A stretch of DNA of 64,000 nt from Fasciolopsis buskii (GCA_008360955.1 LUCM01010038.1:141015-205014), one strand, 5' to 3'; shown: positions 32,901-47,138, counted from the first letter of the stretch. Made by a program: numbers and translations. The notes: generated by a model not told the origin, from the sequence alone.

Positions 32901-34139
32901 GAGGATCTTTAACCCTTAAGTGGTCAGGGACTCAAATCACTGGATCGCGGCCAATTTGGTAATAGAAAACAATTCGTTGTCACTCGTACTAAACTATTGG
33001 AGCATTTTGTGGTTTTGCGCCACTCCAAAATTCAATGTATTTAATTAGTAATGTACCTCTTTCACTGCATTAAGGCGTTAGGCATCCATTAATAAACAAT
33101 AAACTGGACAAAGGATAGATCTAAAGAAAAGTATGAAATTTCTTCGTGTGGAGGCATGGTGCGTCCAACAGGCCTGACAGCCAGAACACAGGAACAGGCT
33201 CGTGAAGAATGCAGACTGCGCGATGAACAAGCGTGCGCATCACATGCGAGACCATGCGCTGAAGCAAACAACACAACAATAGGCACTGGAAGACCAGTCC
33301 TGTAGTCTCATTTGCTGAGGTTAGTCAGTTTAACTGTCAGCGCATAATAACAGTCTGAAACTAACGGTCGATTAGTGCGAGGCGAGGACTCATGTAGCTA
33401 ATATTCTAGCCAATGATTAAGCGATAGCAGTTGATCACCGCAGTATTAAAATGTCAGATCAACGGGGATGTCTCTGCCATGTAGTTGTAAATCTTAGGTA
33501 GATCATATTGGCCAAGTTGTTTGTCAGTGACTCTTCCTCTGTGGCCATTTGTTAATAAGAAAACCGCAGTTTCCGGTATGTCACTGATTATATGTTGTTG
33601 GTAATCGGTTATCAGGTCCTTTTTTCTAGTTCCATGCTCATTACAATATCGGTTTTCTAACGGCTGTTGTGAAATCTACTATGTGTTTTGCTTTCCGCAT
33701 ATCATGGCGACGGATAGTCTTCAGTGTGAATTTGCTTTGGACTAGCATAAGGAGGAGAAACAAATGCTACTGACCAGATCAAATGTTGGTCATCATCAGT
33801 ATTTCTTGTGATCAAGAGTCTTTCCGATTAAATTAGTTCACTTTTACGCCTAGAAATATTTCATAGTTTTAGGACGATTGTTGAAACCGTGGATATTCAT
33901 GGAATGATAAAGCGAAGTGTTCTTTTTTGTTTGGAATCTCCCGGATCATCCGGATTTTTCACGTCTCTTTATGATAGTGCAGCCATCGCAGGAATTTTCT
34001 GGGTTGTTTGCCTTGCTTGCGTAACTTGTGACTGTAGGGTATACAGGCATGCCGTTCAGTTGCCAAGTCTCAGTGTGAAGTTGAAGGAGGAACTGACACC
34101 GAGAACCTGGAATTTGGGTTGGTATGGGTCGATATAATG
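30000..34139. other. Intergenic, nothing recognised
   Basis: About 4 kb with only short frames. Neither the frames at 31176-31436 and 32267-32608 nor the CpG-rich frame at 33089-33286 resembles a known family. Confidence 0.5.
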
Positions 34140-34240
34140 CGCCAGAAAGTCGGGTGGTCGGTAGATCAGTGACAGTGAATTGTCGTCTGTGGACTAAGCT
34201 ACTGGCCGACCTGGGATTCGAATCTTTCACCATTTTTCGG
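34140..34240. repeat. Possible dispersed repeat with B-box-like motif
   Basis: The segment GGTCGGTAGATCAGTGACAG followed 70 bases later by CCTGGGATTCGAATC looks like a Pol III A-box/B-box pair. On the minus strand it reads KDSNPRSASSLVHRR, a type of peptide often produced by tRNA-derived repeats. No second copy was found in the window, so the call is weak. Confidence 0.3.
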
Positions 34241-35145
34241 TGACAGAAGTTTGAGCAACTTGACGAAAACAATTTTTTAACACACGACATCAATGCAGTA
34301 GAATTCTGGCTAGATGTGTACACGCCTAAAAATTCATCTTTCTTCATTTGCCAAGTGAGGGCCAGCTGTCACTCACATCTTGGATTGGCGGTGCTTCGAA
34401 TACCAGAATAGTCATATTCAAAACCCGGTTTGTCTATTTGTAATGTGGTCTGACGAAAACCTTGATTCATCCTATTTTTCTGCACATTTTAGCCAAATAA
34501 GCTTGTGAACAATGTCGTGGGTGTTTGACTGCATTCTTACTACACGCGTGTATCTCTCTCTTCTACCTATTTACTTAAGCAAAATCACACGTGATCGATC
34601 AAATTTCACTTGCGTTATTAGTAGACGGAACTCCGAATTCCAATGTGCCATAAAATTTGCATTGCACAAACGAAAACAGCGTATTTACTGCTAGTGGGAA
34701 AACGCACATACTGCTGTCCATGTTCGCCATAACTCTAATCCTTTACTTCAACATATTTCTCCGATAAAAACAGGTGTTCACTATTACAGTCGCTTGGTAA
34801 GACAATTTGAAATCTCTCCGGAGCTTGTAAGCACCGCGATGATAGTATTAAGCCCTTTCGAGCACTGACAGACTAAGCAGTTCTCTGATCAGAATGATGA
34901 TATGTATCCAGGCATCGTTCAAATTCATCAGGGGGAAATGGGTGTTTAAACGACTATATTAACGAACTACTATCAATATTAACGATGGCCTCTGGCCCAA
35001 CGTTTTCACAGTCACAAAGCTATCTTCCTCAATTGGAAGACCAGACAGATCCTACTTTGTGCAAGCACGATATTCGCAAAAAGAACGGAAGCAAAGAACA
35101 GATGGACTGAACAAAAGACGAAGCTTATCGTCTCGGGGTAGGCTC
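34241..35145. other. Intergenic, nothing recognised
   Basis: No gene or repeat recognised in this 0.9-kb stretch. Confidence 0.5.
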
Positions 35146-35220
35146 GACGGTGGCCAAACGGATAAGGTTGTGGCATTTAGGTGTAGAGGTCGCGGGTTGG
35201 AATCCTCCCACTGCCTGGCA
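35146..35220 (+). ncRNA. tRNA-derived SINE head
   Basis: Contains an A-box TGGCCAAACGGATAAGG (35151-35167) and a B-box GGGTTGGAATCC (35194-35205, canonical GGTTCGAATCC with C to G) at tRNA spacing, with GTGG...CCAC ends. It is clearly related to the reverse-strand element at 47139-47222, sharing GGTCGCGGGTT and the GGATAAGG box. The poor anticodon stem suggests a SINE, not a tRNA gene. Confidence 0.6.
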
Positions 35221-38200
35221 ATTTCTCCGCATCGCGGCCTCTTACTGACCTTAGCTTCTTGCCTAAAAAGTGGTAAACGCTATTGTTCCATTAGTAGTAG
35301 AGATAATCAAGAAGGAAGATAAAATAAGTTAATGCGTACAACTCGGAACCATGACATCATTGAACTAAATACGATAACAGAAAATCAGTCACTATAATAC
35401 ATTCAAAAATAAAATACCATTTATTGAGGTTTAATGCATGCATCAAATAGAATTAAGAAATATTGGGATTTTGCCTACCGATGAAAATTGGTCATTTCAG
35501 GTGCGGCTTAACCCTGCAATTAGTAGGAATAAAACATGCGGAAAGAATCTTGGCATGCGCACAAAAACAAGTATTCGATTTTGGCCAACGGCGAAAGAAT
35601 CTCGTCAGATTCTTAGGCGTAGATTCGCCCATTGAAGGATATGTGCCTGTGGGAGCAGTTTTTCGATAAGGCAAGACGCAAATTCAGCACTCGTATTAAA
35701 CTGAACCATCAAATCCATTTTTGCTGTTTATACAGCCAAGATGTGGTTTGTGCATAACTCAAGTTTGAACTTCGAGGAAAAGGTTTAGATAAATCTATCT
35801 CGACAGAGGGATTGTGAAATCGGGTCATTAACTGCTAGACGAAAATAATAGTAGAAGCCATTGCCTGAGATCAGAACGATATTGACCGGGAAGCGATTGA
35901 GAACATGATGTAGAATCGGGCGGGACATTTCGTGGAAGTGGCAACACAAAATAATCGATTCGGTGGATTTCACAATATTTTCCATTGTATTTTAACTCCA
36001 GAATATCATCCACTATGCTCTGACTATCGCATATAATTCAATATCCACAGTGTGGGTTGGAATAAGCACGCATTTCTTTTTTGACAAGTGTCTGATGAGG
36101 AAGGTTATGCTAGCTCTATATTGTCACGTAATTTGGCCTGAGGTTTTACACCAAATGACAATCAATGGCTAATGAACGTTGCGAATGGACGGAAGAACCT
36201 GTGGTTTAAATGAACAGGAGAAATAATTTTGTTTCCGGGTAATTTGTGAAAAAATTATTGGAGTGAATTTTCCAGCTTACATCAATGGGCTCGGAAGTGG
36301 TTCTTATTATACATAGGACTGTGGAAATATTCGGAAATTCTAGGCTGAACCGCGGCAACGTAGGACATTTTCCCGTGGTTTTGCGATTACATAAATAGTT
36401 TGTATGAGACATGCGTCAGCACACCCAACGCATTCATGGTTTCGGAACACCCATCAGTACCTCAATCCTAGCTACTCTCGGCAGAGTTTTTTCGGTTTTA
36501 TATCTCGGATTTCTAAGTTTGGACGATAGCCATGTTTGTGTTCTCGGGTAAATTCGGGGACCAAAAGAGTAGAAGAGAGTATTCATACTCTTTTTCAATA
36601 ACTGGACCGTAGTTACTTAGTGCATTTTCACATATATGTGACTCACGAATGAAGCTATGCTTTGTCTTCCGACGTTTCACTTATCGGATGCAATCAGTTG
36701 AGTCGATTTGAGAGCAGCACACCAATTGGGGCGCGTGAGTTGACACCCTAACTATAAATGAGGATGGCGTAATTACTAATATTCCATATTAAACCGTATT
36801 TAAACTTTAATTTCTATTTCATGTACATTAGTCATATATCCATAAGTTTGTGCGCTTTACCCGAAAATATTTATCGCACCAATTGATAATCCCGTAAGTA
36901 AAAGTTCACAGAAGCGATGACAAAGTTGGGCTGCCTTCAGCATTAATGGTATCTCGTTTGCTGCAGGCGTCCTTACTGTTTTTCGTAGACTTAGTCAAAT
37001 GTTTAGAGCTGAATTGAAGATGAGAAAAATGTCATTTTGAGGTGTACTTATCACCTGTTGATAAAGCTTTCAAAATGCTCATCTGATTAATTCAATACAG
37101 AGTTTGTAACGCGAAACTCGAGAGTTCAGCGGTTGTTATTCTTGCATAGGCTAATCCAATTGATGAATTTCATCACCACCAATGAATATTTCGTCTCTTA
37201 TTTGGTTCAAAAAAAAAGCACAGGAGCTTTACTTTTTTCCACGCCAGTCACATCCATATCGATCAAAACTGGTGTAGCAGTTCTAGTTACAAAATCGTCG
37301 ATCGATATGGTCCTTTGGCAGTTTGGCAATTCCACACTGTCATGATTAGTTGTAATGACCGCCTGCTGAGGCTTCTGAATACTACGGTTGTAAATTTTTA
37401 TGGTGGTTTTGATTTCACCATGCATGTCGATGAAATTTCGGTAAAACAAGCGTCTTTCTATTTGCGGTTAGTCATCCTTTGCCTACTTACTATTTTGACC
37501 CGCAATACGGACATTCCAATCGACTGTGCATTCTAATTTGATCAATTTTTCCATATTTGCTGTCCTAGTAGCAAACTGATTGCTAGGGCAAACAGCTGCA
37601 TAACATCTACCGATCGATAACTGGGCCGAATAAGCAAAAGCCGGCTTGGAAAAAGTGTGACAGAGAGACGGATCGATTTCTGAACAGGGATAGTTTTTAG
37701 GTTTTCCATTCTCGACAGTATGTTGCAGGGAATTTATTTCCCAATTCGGGATAGACGATCTTAAACAACACTAAACGATTCTTTGGACGGTTTGGAACAG
37801 TTCAGTTGGGGAGAAAACTTAAGATTCATTCTGTTCCATTGATCGAATGCTAGAACCGAAATCTCCAAAAATGAAACGCCTACTGGAAGAACCCTTCGAA
37901 TACTGATCGGTAAACTAACTCATTTTCTATCTTGTTCACTATCAGTTTGTAATTGTACGGATAACGATCACGAGGAACATTCATTAGCAATGATAACATC
38001 TTAAATGCCTCAGCAGTAAGGGTAAATGTAGTATTTTGGACTTGAAATTAGCATGGGAGATTCGGTCAGTCGCAGTAACGAGCGGATACGGATTACTAGT
38101 AGGCACTGAATCGGCTCCGATGCAAGCGAGCACAAGGAAAATAGCACAACAGAAGGCAAACACATTCGAGATGTATTTGCATCTCATAGAATTTTATACA

Positions 38201-39926
38201 AACTGGGAGATATCCGGATTAGTGGGATGCGTTTTGTTCAGTCATATTCGCAGGTCGGTATGCCGGAGGGTTATCCCGACCATTTAGTGCATGTACACAA
38301 AAAATTGAAGTGTGAGCAAGGTCAATCGCTTAGATCCTTGGAAGTGTGCCCAATGCACAATAAACTGCCCGAGAAATGTAACAATCTTCAATGATGATGA
38401 AAATAGGCACTTAAGAGTTGATTTCATATAATTTTTAAATTTCTCCAACCTCTTTCAGTTCGTTCAGTTTGCCGACAATCGCTCACGTACATATGCATAA
38501 CTGAGTTATATACCCGTAATTTTTCAGTCGGATTCGGGTCCGGATCGTGAATGAGCCAGTGCGCGAACCTGACGCTTGGTTCCAGCACCCAGGTTCTGGT
38601 GAGTTTAGCTGAACAAACTGGAAAATCTTTTCTGGATTTCAGTTTCACGGGTTCATTTGCACAAGGAATTCACTCGGTGCTCTGATGTGAAAAATCTTCG
38701 GTAGCTTCTCCACGAGAAAAGTGTAGCTGTGAATTTGTCCAAGAAAATCCCATCCCGAAACAACAGCACCTTCCACCGAAAAGTCGGTTATTCTCGTTCA
38801 CTCAGGTGCTCAGTTCCCTCAGAACCGTCAAATTTAAGCGTTTTGGTTGCAAATGATCAATTGTTCTCGCTGTGGCATATGCCGTAGGTCATACGAGGCA
38901 GCTGCATTATGCAGGCAGCAGCAATCACAGCACATCACTATGCATTTGTAAGCACGTCTGCTGGCTTGATCTTAGCACGAAGCAAGGGTCATCTCCTTCG
39001 CTTTTCGAATTGTAGATCCAATATTCCGTGTTCCTTTTTTGGAGATGAATTTCAGTGGTTGTCACTGCCGAAACCTCTAACACGATTCATCGTATGATTA
39101 TCCTCGAGCCGTTATATTACAGTATATATGTTTTAATCCGCCTTAGAAATAAGCATTATAATGACAGAAAAACATTTGCAAAATATTGTGCAGAAACTGG
39201 ATATAATAGGCGAACGCCAATGAACAAGAATATTTTACAAAATTTTTACCTTTTTACGGATTTTGAGAGCAGGAGTTCTACAGAAAAGTCAGTATAACAT
39301 TCATGCCACCCATGTTACTTGTGAACAGTATACTTAAGCGCCTTTGCAAAAGGAAAATCCTATCTCTGGTACCCCAGCCAGAAAGTTGAAGAATACCAAC
39401 TGATTTCAGGACCGAAGGTAAATTATTCACACTTCTTCCAGCATTAGAAGGGAAACGATGAAGAGTAGCGAACGATAAATACGCTTTCAAGCCATTGAAG
39501 ACAGTGCAAAGCGGTTACTTCAACCAGAAGGTGATTATCAGCACCTAGTCATTCCTCACTTGCTGTTTCCATAAGTCTTGGAAGCGCTTCAGAAATATCG
39601 GTGGATGATTGCTAGCGGATGCCGTGCATTCTCAGCTTAGGTGACTCAGTCCTCTCAAGACTAACAAAGAACACTACGGACTATGACATGCTGCACTCTT
39701 CCCTGAAAGAAGCTTCATCCTGGAGGCGCCATAATTCTGTCAGTTTCACGAAAACTGCCTAGGCACTGACAATTCGTGATAAAATCTCGTTCCAAACATC
39801 ACCACCAGCTGTGATCAAATTCCGCAGGTATTAAAAGTTAGCCATCACTTCTAGCTCATAACCCCAAAAACATGGGTGCAGTTAAAGACTGTTATCACCC
39901 TTGAATACGCAACTTACACTCTAGAC
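35221..39926. other. Intergenic, nothing recognised
   Basis: About 4.7 kb of AT-rich sequence with no family matches. The short frames are consistent with chance. Confidence 0.5.
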
Positions 39927-40256
39927 TTACGAAGCATATCTGTGTGCTTCAATCATTAAGCGAATCAAAGTTAGTTGGATGGCCTGTATTTTGTTCCTCA
40001 TCAGACAGATATCAACGGAGAAATCTAAGTCGATAACTACATTCTCATGCACACTTTCAGCTTTACCGTCCGCTAACCCGGAAAAGGATTTTGATATGAG
40101 GCAGCAGTGTCCTATTCCACTGTAGAAGATAATGTGTCGTGCACATTGTCCATATGTCCCTATCCAGCTTGATTTACGATGGTAGAGCAAGGATTCCTCT
40201 GGATCTCTTGCTGTTTTTGACCTCATACAAATAGTGGATCTCCAAGCGCAGTCCAA
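39927..40256 (-). pseudogene. Possible RTE-type LINE endonuclease fragment
   Basis: This minus-strand open frame of 109 codons contains ARHIIFYSGIGHCCLISKSF and, further on, NKIQAIQLTLIRLMIEA. These recall the central endonuclease segment of RTE LINEs, where H-T-I-F-Y-S-G is followed by a GVG-ISK-like stretch and then a K..ITLTLIQVYAPT strand. No catalytic residues can be assigned, the flanks are not recognisable, and a chance resemblance is possible. Confidence 0.3.
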
Positions 40257-43200
40257 TCACGTAACTTGACTTAGTTTTGGCCATGGTCATGGGTGATGCT
40301 ATTATCTCGCACTGTCATCATTCGACACTCATGGATATCGACTGAAAATACTTGATATGAATGCTTTTAAATCAAACAAGAGGCGTCACAGCGTCACAGA
40401 ATACCGCGATGCAGTCAGCTTTTGCCGTGACTAAAATTCGTCAGCAAACACTAGGGGACCTTGATCATTGTGGTGAAACATTCGCCAAATAATTGCAAAA
40501 ACTGATTGAGATCAAATGCACTACGGAACTACTGTCAACCATACAGCTTCCTTGAGCCCTTTATCGGTAATTTCAAGCTAAAAGCAGAGCAACCGAATTA
40601 ATCCGTCTACCGATTCTGAACGCTCGGAGTCCCGAGCCCTGTTTCCTGACATCACTGTTAAAAAGAACTCCAGCTTGTCATGCCTAGCATTCAACGGGAG
40701 CTGTTGCAGCCTTACAAAGCTTCTTGTTTACTTGAACACAAGTGTTTGTCTAAATAGCATTTTCCAGTCGCCATTTTCACAATTTCATATGCATGGATGC
40801 GATGCATAGATCTTCAGATTTTCCCACTCAAACTCATAGAGCAAATGCCCACATGTCTTAGTTTGAAAGTGTCAGACGCTTTGCATATTCTGGATTCTAT
40901 CCAAAGATGGCTTACCGGACATTGCTTTCGATGGCCATATGTTGATAAGAGTGACACGCAACATCCAGCTAATTGAGGCGGAGGTATTTTGTCTTAATTT
41001 CGAGTATTGGCCAATGGTTAATCTCAACGATATTAAAGAAAAGTGACAGGCTGGTTTTTCGACCAGAATGAATCAGAAGGTCCACTCGTGGCACTAAGAG
41101 CTGATTTCATCCGAGTTGGTTGTTTTCGTTAGCAGTAAACATCCATGCAAAGGTGTGATATTTTGCGGCTCGAAATCGTTTCAGGCATGATTGTATTTAG
41201 TTTCGTCTGCATAAAAGAAAGGACTGAAATTGTACAAGAAAATCGTGGTTAATGGTTCGAGCGGTGTTTAATGCATATGCCGACTGCAAAGTCAATATAC
41301 CGCACTGTTTTCTACACGTTTCTTTTGTATAAGCCCATAATCTTATCAAAACATGATCTCGGTTAATCTCTACGTTGATTGAAATGATCACCAAGAAGGT
41401 GGATTTAATATTTGTGGAGAAAAATGCTCCCCTCAAAATTTACTCCATAAAAAGCTGTGAAATGGGACAGGTAAACAGACAGTCTTAAATAAAAACCAGA
41501 TTATCAAGCCTCGGTTTGAAGCTTACTGGGTTCAGACTACCATTTCTACATTCCACTTCCTATGGTATTATAAAAAATTATTGTTTAGGCAGTACAACAG
41601 GAACGCCCACAGGCAGATAGCATCCGGGATTGGAATACAAATGAGGAAGGCCAGCCTTGCAGATGTGCAGTTTAAATACACGGTAACCCTAACCCAGTGG
41701 ACCTTCGCTTATAGATTGAGATAGAGTTCTGGGTCAAGGTCTGCACGAGGACTAAATAGGTCGGATGGTGCGGTCAAGTGAAAAGGATAGCTCAGTTCAC
41801 TTTTTATGAGCCTCATCTTTGCACCAGTGCTCTAGTTTTGGTTGCTGCTGTGCGCATTATAAAAAGGGAATAATAAATAAACAGTGAAAACATGAAAACA
41901 GTTGAAAAAATAAGTAGAAAACACATTTTGAATTCCAGGTATCTACTGACTGCGGCACTCAGGCATAACGCACATTGTCTTCAACCGTCACTTGGGCGGA
42001 CTTCGTGGACTAGGTAGTGTAACTGCACCTGCAGGAGCTAGTCCACCGATTATTGGTTCCCTACGTTTTTGCAGTGTCATCGACTACCCATCTCAAACCA
42101 TTTCCCAAACATTATCTTCATCGAAGAACATTGTACAACGGAGCAGCCAGCTAAATCTATTCTGATTCAGTGCCTGTTCTAAAGACTGACTCTTATGACC
42201 CAAAACCCAAACTCTGGGTTAGTGGCAAAACGTTTACCATATTTAACAAGTAATACGGAGACAACGGTGCTAGACGCCGGAAGTCTTCTTACATCTGCTG
42301 TTATCAGCCATATAGGAAAACCGACCAGGTTGCTGCTATCCAATCTCGACCTGTGATTGGTAATCAGATGGTACATCGGGGTCACAGATCCCTTAAGGTA
42401 GTGGACGTGTATCGAGCTTTCTGTATGTTCGGTGACATTTCATCGGATTTACGGCCACTTAATTAGTTACAACTGTCCATCTAATACTCCATCTATAAAA
42501 ACAGGATTCGGCGTCGAGATGCTCCATTCATGCAAAAGCATTTTGCACTTTAAAGGTAGAAAACATCCCTACTCCATCGTCTAGACGATAGAGAGAAACC
42601 TGAAACTTCATTGGGTTTTCACTCGATAGCACAACGTCTTCGTCATGCTCTCAATCAGACAGTTTCCAGCGTGAGCAAATAACAATAGCCCTAGTCTCAC
42701 CTGAGGATAGGTATGAGTTACATTATCATATCAATCACAAAGTTGAAGTGAAAATACAGAAGGAGTATCCCTGACGAACATCACTTCTCTTGGTGAACTC
42801 GGGTGTGGGGTCGTCGTAAGCACGAAGTCGGCTTCGAGTGCTTGAATACAAAGTTTGATAATATGAGACGAATTACTCTGTCACATTCATCAATGAAAGG
42901 CGGGGCTACAGAATTTTGAAACCGTCAAATTTGAACGCTGTTTTCAGATCGAGGGAGACGGTAATCATGATCCTAAGGGTGTGATTATGTTCTTATTTCT
43001 TTGCAAAGCGAATACCTGAAGAGTGCAACTCTTGTTGGGTCAGAAACTAGCTTGGTTCTCTCGGGTGCACATTTACTAAACAATAGCTAATCGGCAAACA
43101 GTAGCGCACTTTCATTCAAACTTCATAATTTTTTCAGGCTAGTTTCTCATTTTAATGTGATATGATTTGTTTTAAAAGCCGAACTAAGTAATTCGTTGGT

Positions 43201-44904
43201 AAGTGTGATTGTTTACTTGACGTATGTCGAACCGGAAGCCGGTTTATTTAATAAACAGTCAAATTTAAGCGGAGGACATACGAGCGGTTAATCGAGGTAT
43301 GGCCTTAGTATATACTTGGTTCCCTTGGGAAGAAAACCGTGGTCAGTCGACCACTACTGAATTTCTGCGCACTAGTTTCCATCGCTTGTATTTTTTATAT
43401 ATCTTTACTTTTTAAATTTCACCTCCTCTCTAGGCTCACTTGTTCTTTTACATCAAAAAACATTATTCTCTGGGTTCAGTTAATTAGGTAGGCGCATTCG
43501 AAAATGCGTTTCCTTTGGTGGCGAAGTATGAAGTGCAAAAGACCGCTGAGTTCAAAGATCCAATCCATAAAAAAACGATTTTGGGAACGTCAATTACAAA
43601 TGCAAACACTCCATAACGGAGCTCACTGTTCAGTAATGAAACATCAAGAATGAACATTTATTAATTCAAGCTTGTGTCTTTCGGTAGGAATGAACTATGC
43701 TAGTATTGCACACGATAACAGGCGGGGGGAGCATAAGTCGATCGGTTACCAGGTGCCTTTATTCATGCCGTCATCGATTTCACCTCAGCACCTGCCATTT
43801 CCGAGTAGAAAAAGATTATCAAGAAGGATATAACAACAGCACCGATTTCCGCTGATCGATGTAAGGCTGGGCTTTACAATTAAATTAGCAGAGGGAGGTG
43901 ATGTGAGTAACCACTCAAGGTGGGCAAGCGCAGTTTACATAAAACATAATCGTAGAATTTACTAATAATAATGGTAAAGGGAATGCAAATAATCCTCTTT
44001 AACTTCACTTATAATAAATCAAGAACAGAATATTTCCACAGTCTGTAGCCTATTAAATTAACCAAAAGGGGAATTCACACATAAGAACTGCAATTTTAAC
44101 TGCGTGATCACCGTTAATTCGTGGGTAAGTTTCGTAAATCCTCTCACCACTACGAAACAGCCCCACTGAGGAACCCACAATAACCTTGGTCGTGTTCTTC
44201 GAAGGGCTGCACCTTTGGCAACAATAAAATAGGTAGAGAAGTTGAAGTAAGTCTGAGGGTTGTGATACCTTTCCAGAAAGACAAGTATAAGTAAACCCAA
44301 ACTAATCCTATTCATGTGAGGTAGCCGGTAAATCGTTATCAGAGAAAAGGCCCAGTTATCATTCCCCTAAAATCGGAAACAATGTTCGAACACGAATTGC
44401 TTGTACGATAATGAAGCGAAAGCTGGTTCCGACGTATCTATAAATGTTCCGTTAGCCGTTTGCATGCAACCAACTGTTTGGCTTAGCATGCCCCGATAAT
44501 AAACTCGATAGTTTAGCTAAAAGCAGAGGAGTTTTGAAGTTGGAAATTGTTTTTATTTGCACTATCTAGAACAGTCGGAACAAAGGTAATATTGGGCTAC
44601 CAAATTTTAGCTAACTCTGTCCGTAAAAGACAGTGAACTCTTCTAACCGTGAAGCAACAAGTGAGTGACGTTCACGAAAATGTAAGCACAACAGCGGGAA
44701 TAACAACAGCGAAAGAAATTATAACAACAATGTTACAATGCAAACAGCTATTACGGGAAAAATATGCACCGTTTTCCTCTTATCCCCAACCCTCCTCATT
44801 AATAGTTCATGGAATACTTGGACTCCAATATATTTGTATGATTTCTTTTTATTACCGCACTGATCAGTAAACTTGACATTTTAAGGTTCATGGTGACCCA
44901 TCTA
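40257..44904. other. Intergenic, nothing recognised
   Basis: About 4.6 kb without recognisable genes, RNAs or long repeats. Confidence 0.5.
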
Positions 44905-44966
44905 TTGGCGGTAGCTTCTTGAGGGTTCCAAAACGTTTTCGACCTAAATACTGAGCTCAGTGATCA
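44905..44966 (+). repeat. Short repeat related to the hammerhead-like element at 58320
   Basis: Shares GGTAGCTT..., ACGTTT and CGACCTAAATA with 58320-58415 but lacks the segment corresponding to the CTGA..stem II..GATGAAAC part. It continues with CTGAGCTCAGTGATCA, which could pair with TGATCGCTGAGCT at 58352-58364 of the other copy, so the two loci look like differently damaged copies of one family. Confidence 0.4.
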
Positions 44967-45562
44967 ATACTTAATGAATACCCTCAGCCTAAGCTAGGTC
45001 ACGGCGAACCATCGAAACTTTTGTAAGACTCACCATCTTCGCTTAAGGTTTATTTTTCATTTCGAATTCTAGCACACCCAAAATTCGGCCCGAAAACTCC
45101 AACGTAGTAATGCAGATGTCTGAGTCACCGATTTCCATGAAACTCGTCACTCGTGTTTTCCGTACATCGTCTAGTTAGCTTTACTTTTCTTGCACCACTT
45201 ACAATGCATTACCAACGAAGGAGATCAGAGAGTGTGCTTCGTTATTACGGATTCTGAGCAAGGTATCCTAGGTAAATAATCTTACCATGTACCCTGCTTC
45301 TAGACTCTGCGTAAACTTCGTCCGTTCGATAAAACCAAGAGGCAAACAAACAAATTAGGACAAGGAACAGACGTCTTGGTACACCTGGTAACCCAGCGTC
45401 AATGTCCGAAATGGGGAGTTCATCAAAAACTTAGTTCGCAGACAAAAACACTTAAACAAAGCCTATCTGTAAAGGTGATCAAAAACGAAATAACTGAAAC
45501 ATCGGGAGTAACCGTGACTGCAGGAAACGTTCGGTTTTCCAAGGCCTTTATTAGCATTGTTG

Positions 45563-46436
45563 TCTGATCACTTTACTAACCGAACCCAGTGCACACAAAT
45601 GGACGGTAAAACTTCAAAACCGTTGATCAACAACTGAAGCGTGCTACAAAGCGCTGCTCTTCCACCGTTTCCCTTCTCTACTTACATCAGCAACTTGTCA
45701 ACCAGCTCACCCTGTCATCTGTTTAAGTATGCTGATGATGTTGCCCTCTCTAAAACCACTTCGAACAGCGATGATTTTCAAAGTCTTTCTAACAACCCGT
45801 CTTCCGTTTACGATTTCGCTGCACGAGCTGGTTTGAATCTCAACACTTCTAAATGTTTCGAATGTCTGTTCTCTGTCCCTCGGTCAGCTTACCCATCCGA
45901 AACGACTTTCATCAACTCAAAAACTCTTACCAGGGTTGATTCTGTGAAATACCTAGGAGTTACTATTGAAAAAATCTAAAGTAGACCACTCACCTTTCTC
46001 CCTGTGTAAAAACTCCCCGACGGTTGTCATTTCAAATCAGGAAGCTCCGACACTACAAGGTGAAACAAAGCACCATCTCCCGATTTTTACAGCAATGTTT
46101 TTCCAATCCTTCTATACTATTCTCCTGTCACATATCCAGGTTTACATAAAAATGTGTTTAAAATTCTTCGCCGGGGGCTATCAATTATTAGCCATGTGTC
46201 CCTCGTGCCACAAACTGAATTGTCCCTAAATCTATGTGATCAGCACTTGCTAGCATGTAAGAAATTTGCTTTCAAAGTTCTTTCTGAGCCCACGCATCCT
46301 CGGCACAGCGATCTTTCAAAATGTCGCTCTCATATTTCTACATGATCCGCTTTTAGTTCCACATCCTCTAAAGTCAATAAGAACTCCACTGTCCCATATT
46401 TTGCACTCATGTTGACAAACGGCGACCGAGCTTCAG
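45563..46436 (+). pseudogene. LINE reverse-transcriptase remnant (CR1/jockey type)
   Basis: The plus-strand reading SDHFTNRTQCTQMDGKTS (45563), a stop, then FSTYISNLSTSSP, FKYADDVALS (YADD box at 45728-45739) and GLNLNTSKCFECLFS up to VKYLGVTI (about 45960) follows the reverse-transcriptase palm of CR1/jockey-type LINEs in order. After a frameshift, LRRGLSIISHVSLVPQ and KVLSEPTHPRHSDLS (46160-46310) match the region C-terminal to the RT. VNKNSTVPYFA near 46370-46405 is the typical LINE C-terminus. The YADD box is intact, but stops and frameshifts make the copy dead. This is the best preserved LINE fragment in the window. Confidence 0.8.
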
Positions 46437-47138
46437 TCGCATCACTGCGCAACCTGTCATAATGTGCTGTGATTATTTCTCGATGAGTTTTTTCACATCT
46501 TCACAAGGTGATCAGAAAAAATTCTTTTTTGTTTCCTATTTTAATTTTTGCCCTCACGTTTTTTGACCGAAATGTGACATTATTTTTTCACGCAAAAGTC
46601 TATACAATACGATACAATACCATAATTAGTTATACTCGTCTTACACACGTTTCTGGTTCCAGTAACTTCCCAAACCAACTGGAACTGTTCACGAATATAA
46701 AGAGAAAATTTCGGGATCATGCATTTTGCGTTGACCTTCCCTAGTGCCGATATGGCGTGCTCTAGTTCACTGAATGAAAACCACAAACCCTAGGTATTTC
46801 ACACCTATTATGATCTAATGGGATAAGGAAACCACATAAAGTGACTGAGGAAGAGTGAATCGTCGGTCAGGACTTCAATTCTTGATTCGGTAAACAAACA
46901 GATATATTTTTCCGGACTCTGTTATGACTCAGTTTCACGGCACGATAGGACTGATGTTTACGAAGAATGTAGGCAGTCGGTGAATTCGCGGAGGCTCCTA
47001 GTGTTCGTACCAACACTGTGAACGTGGTACGTTTTTATATTTATCTTTTTACTTCTTTTTTATTAATGAAATAACGATGTACATCATTTCTCAGGAAATG
47101 GGACCGTGGCCAACAGAAGGCTGTCAGATGGGGGAGTT
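46437..47138. other. Intergenic, nothing recognised
   Basis: About 700 bp without recognisable features. Confidence 0.5.

Noticed and set aside
33946..34347. 133-codon minus-strand open frame
   Set aside because: Its middle part reads like the translation of a tRNA-derived repeat, and the rest has no family resemblance or splice structure.
36089..36120. Further CTGATGA boxes as hammerheads (also near 54752 and 55448)
   Set aside because: No paired stem II followed by GAAA is found after these boxes.
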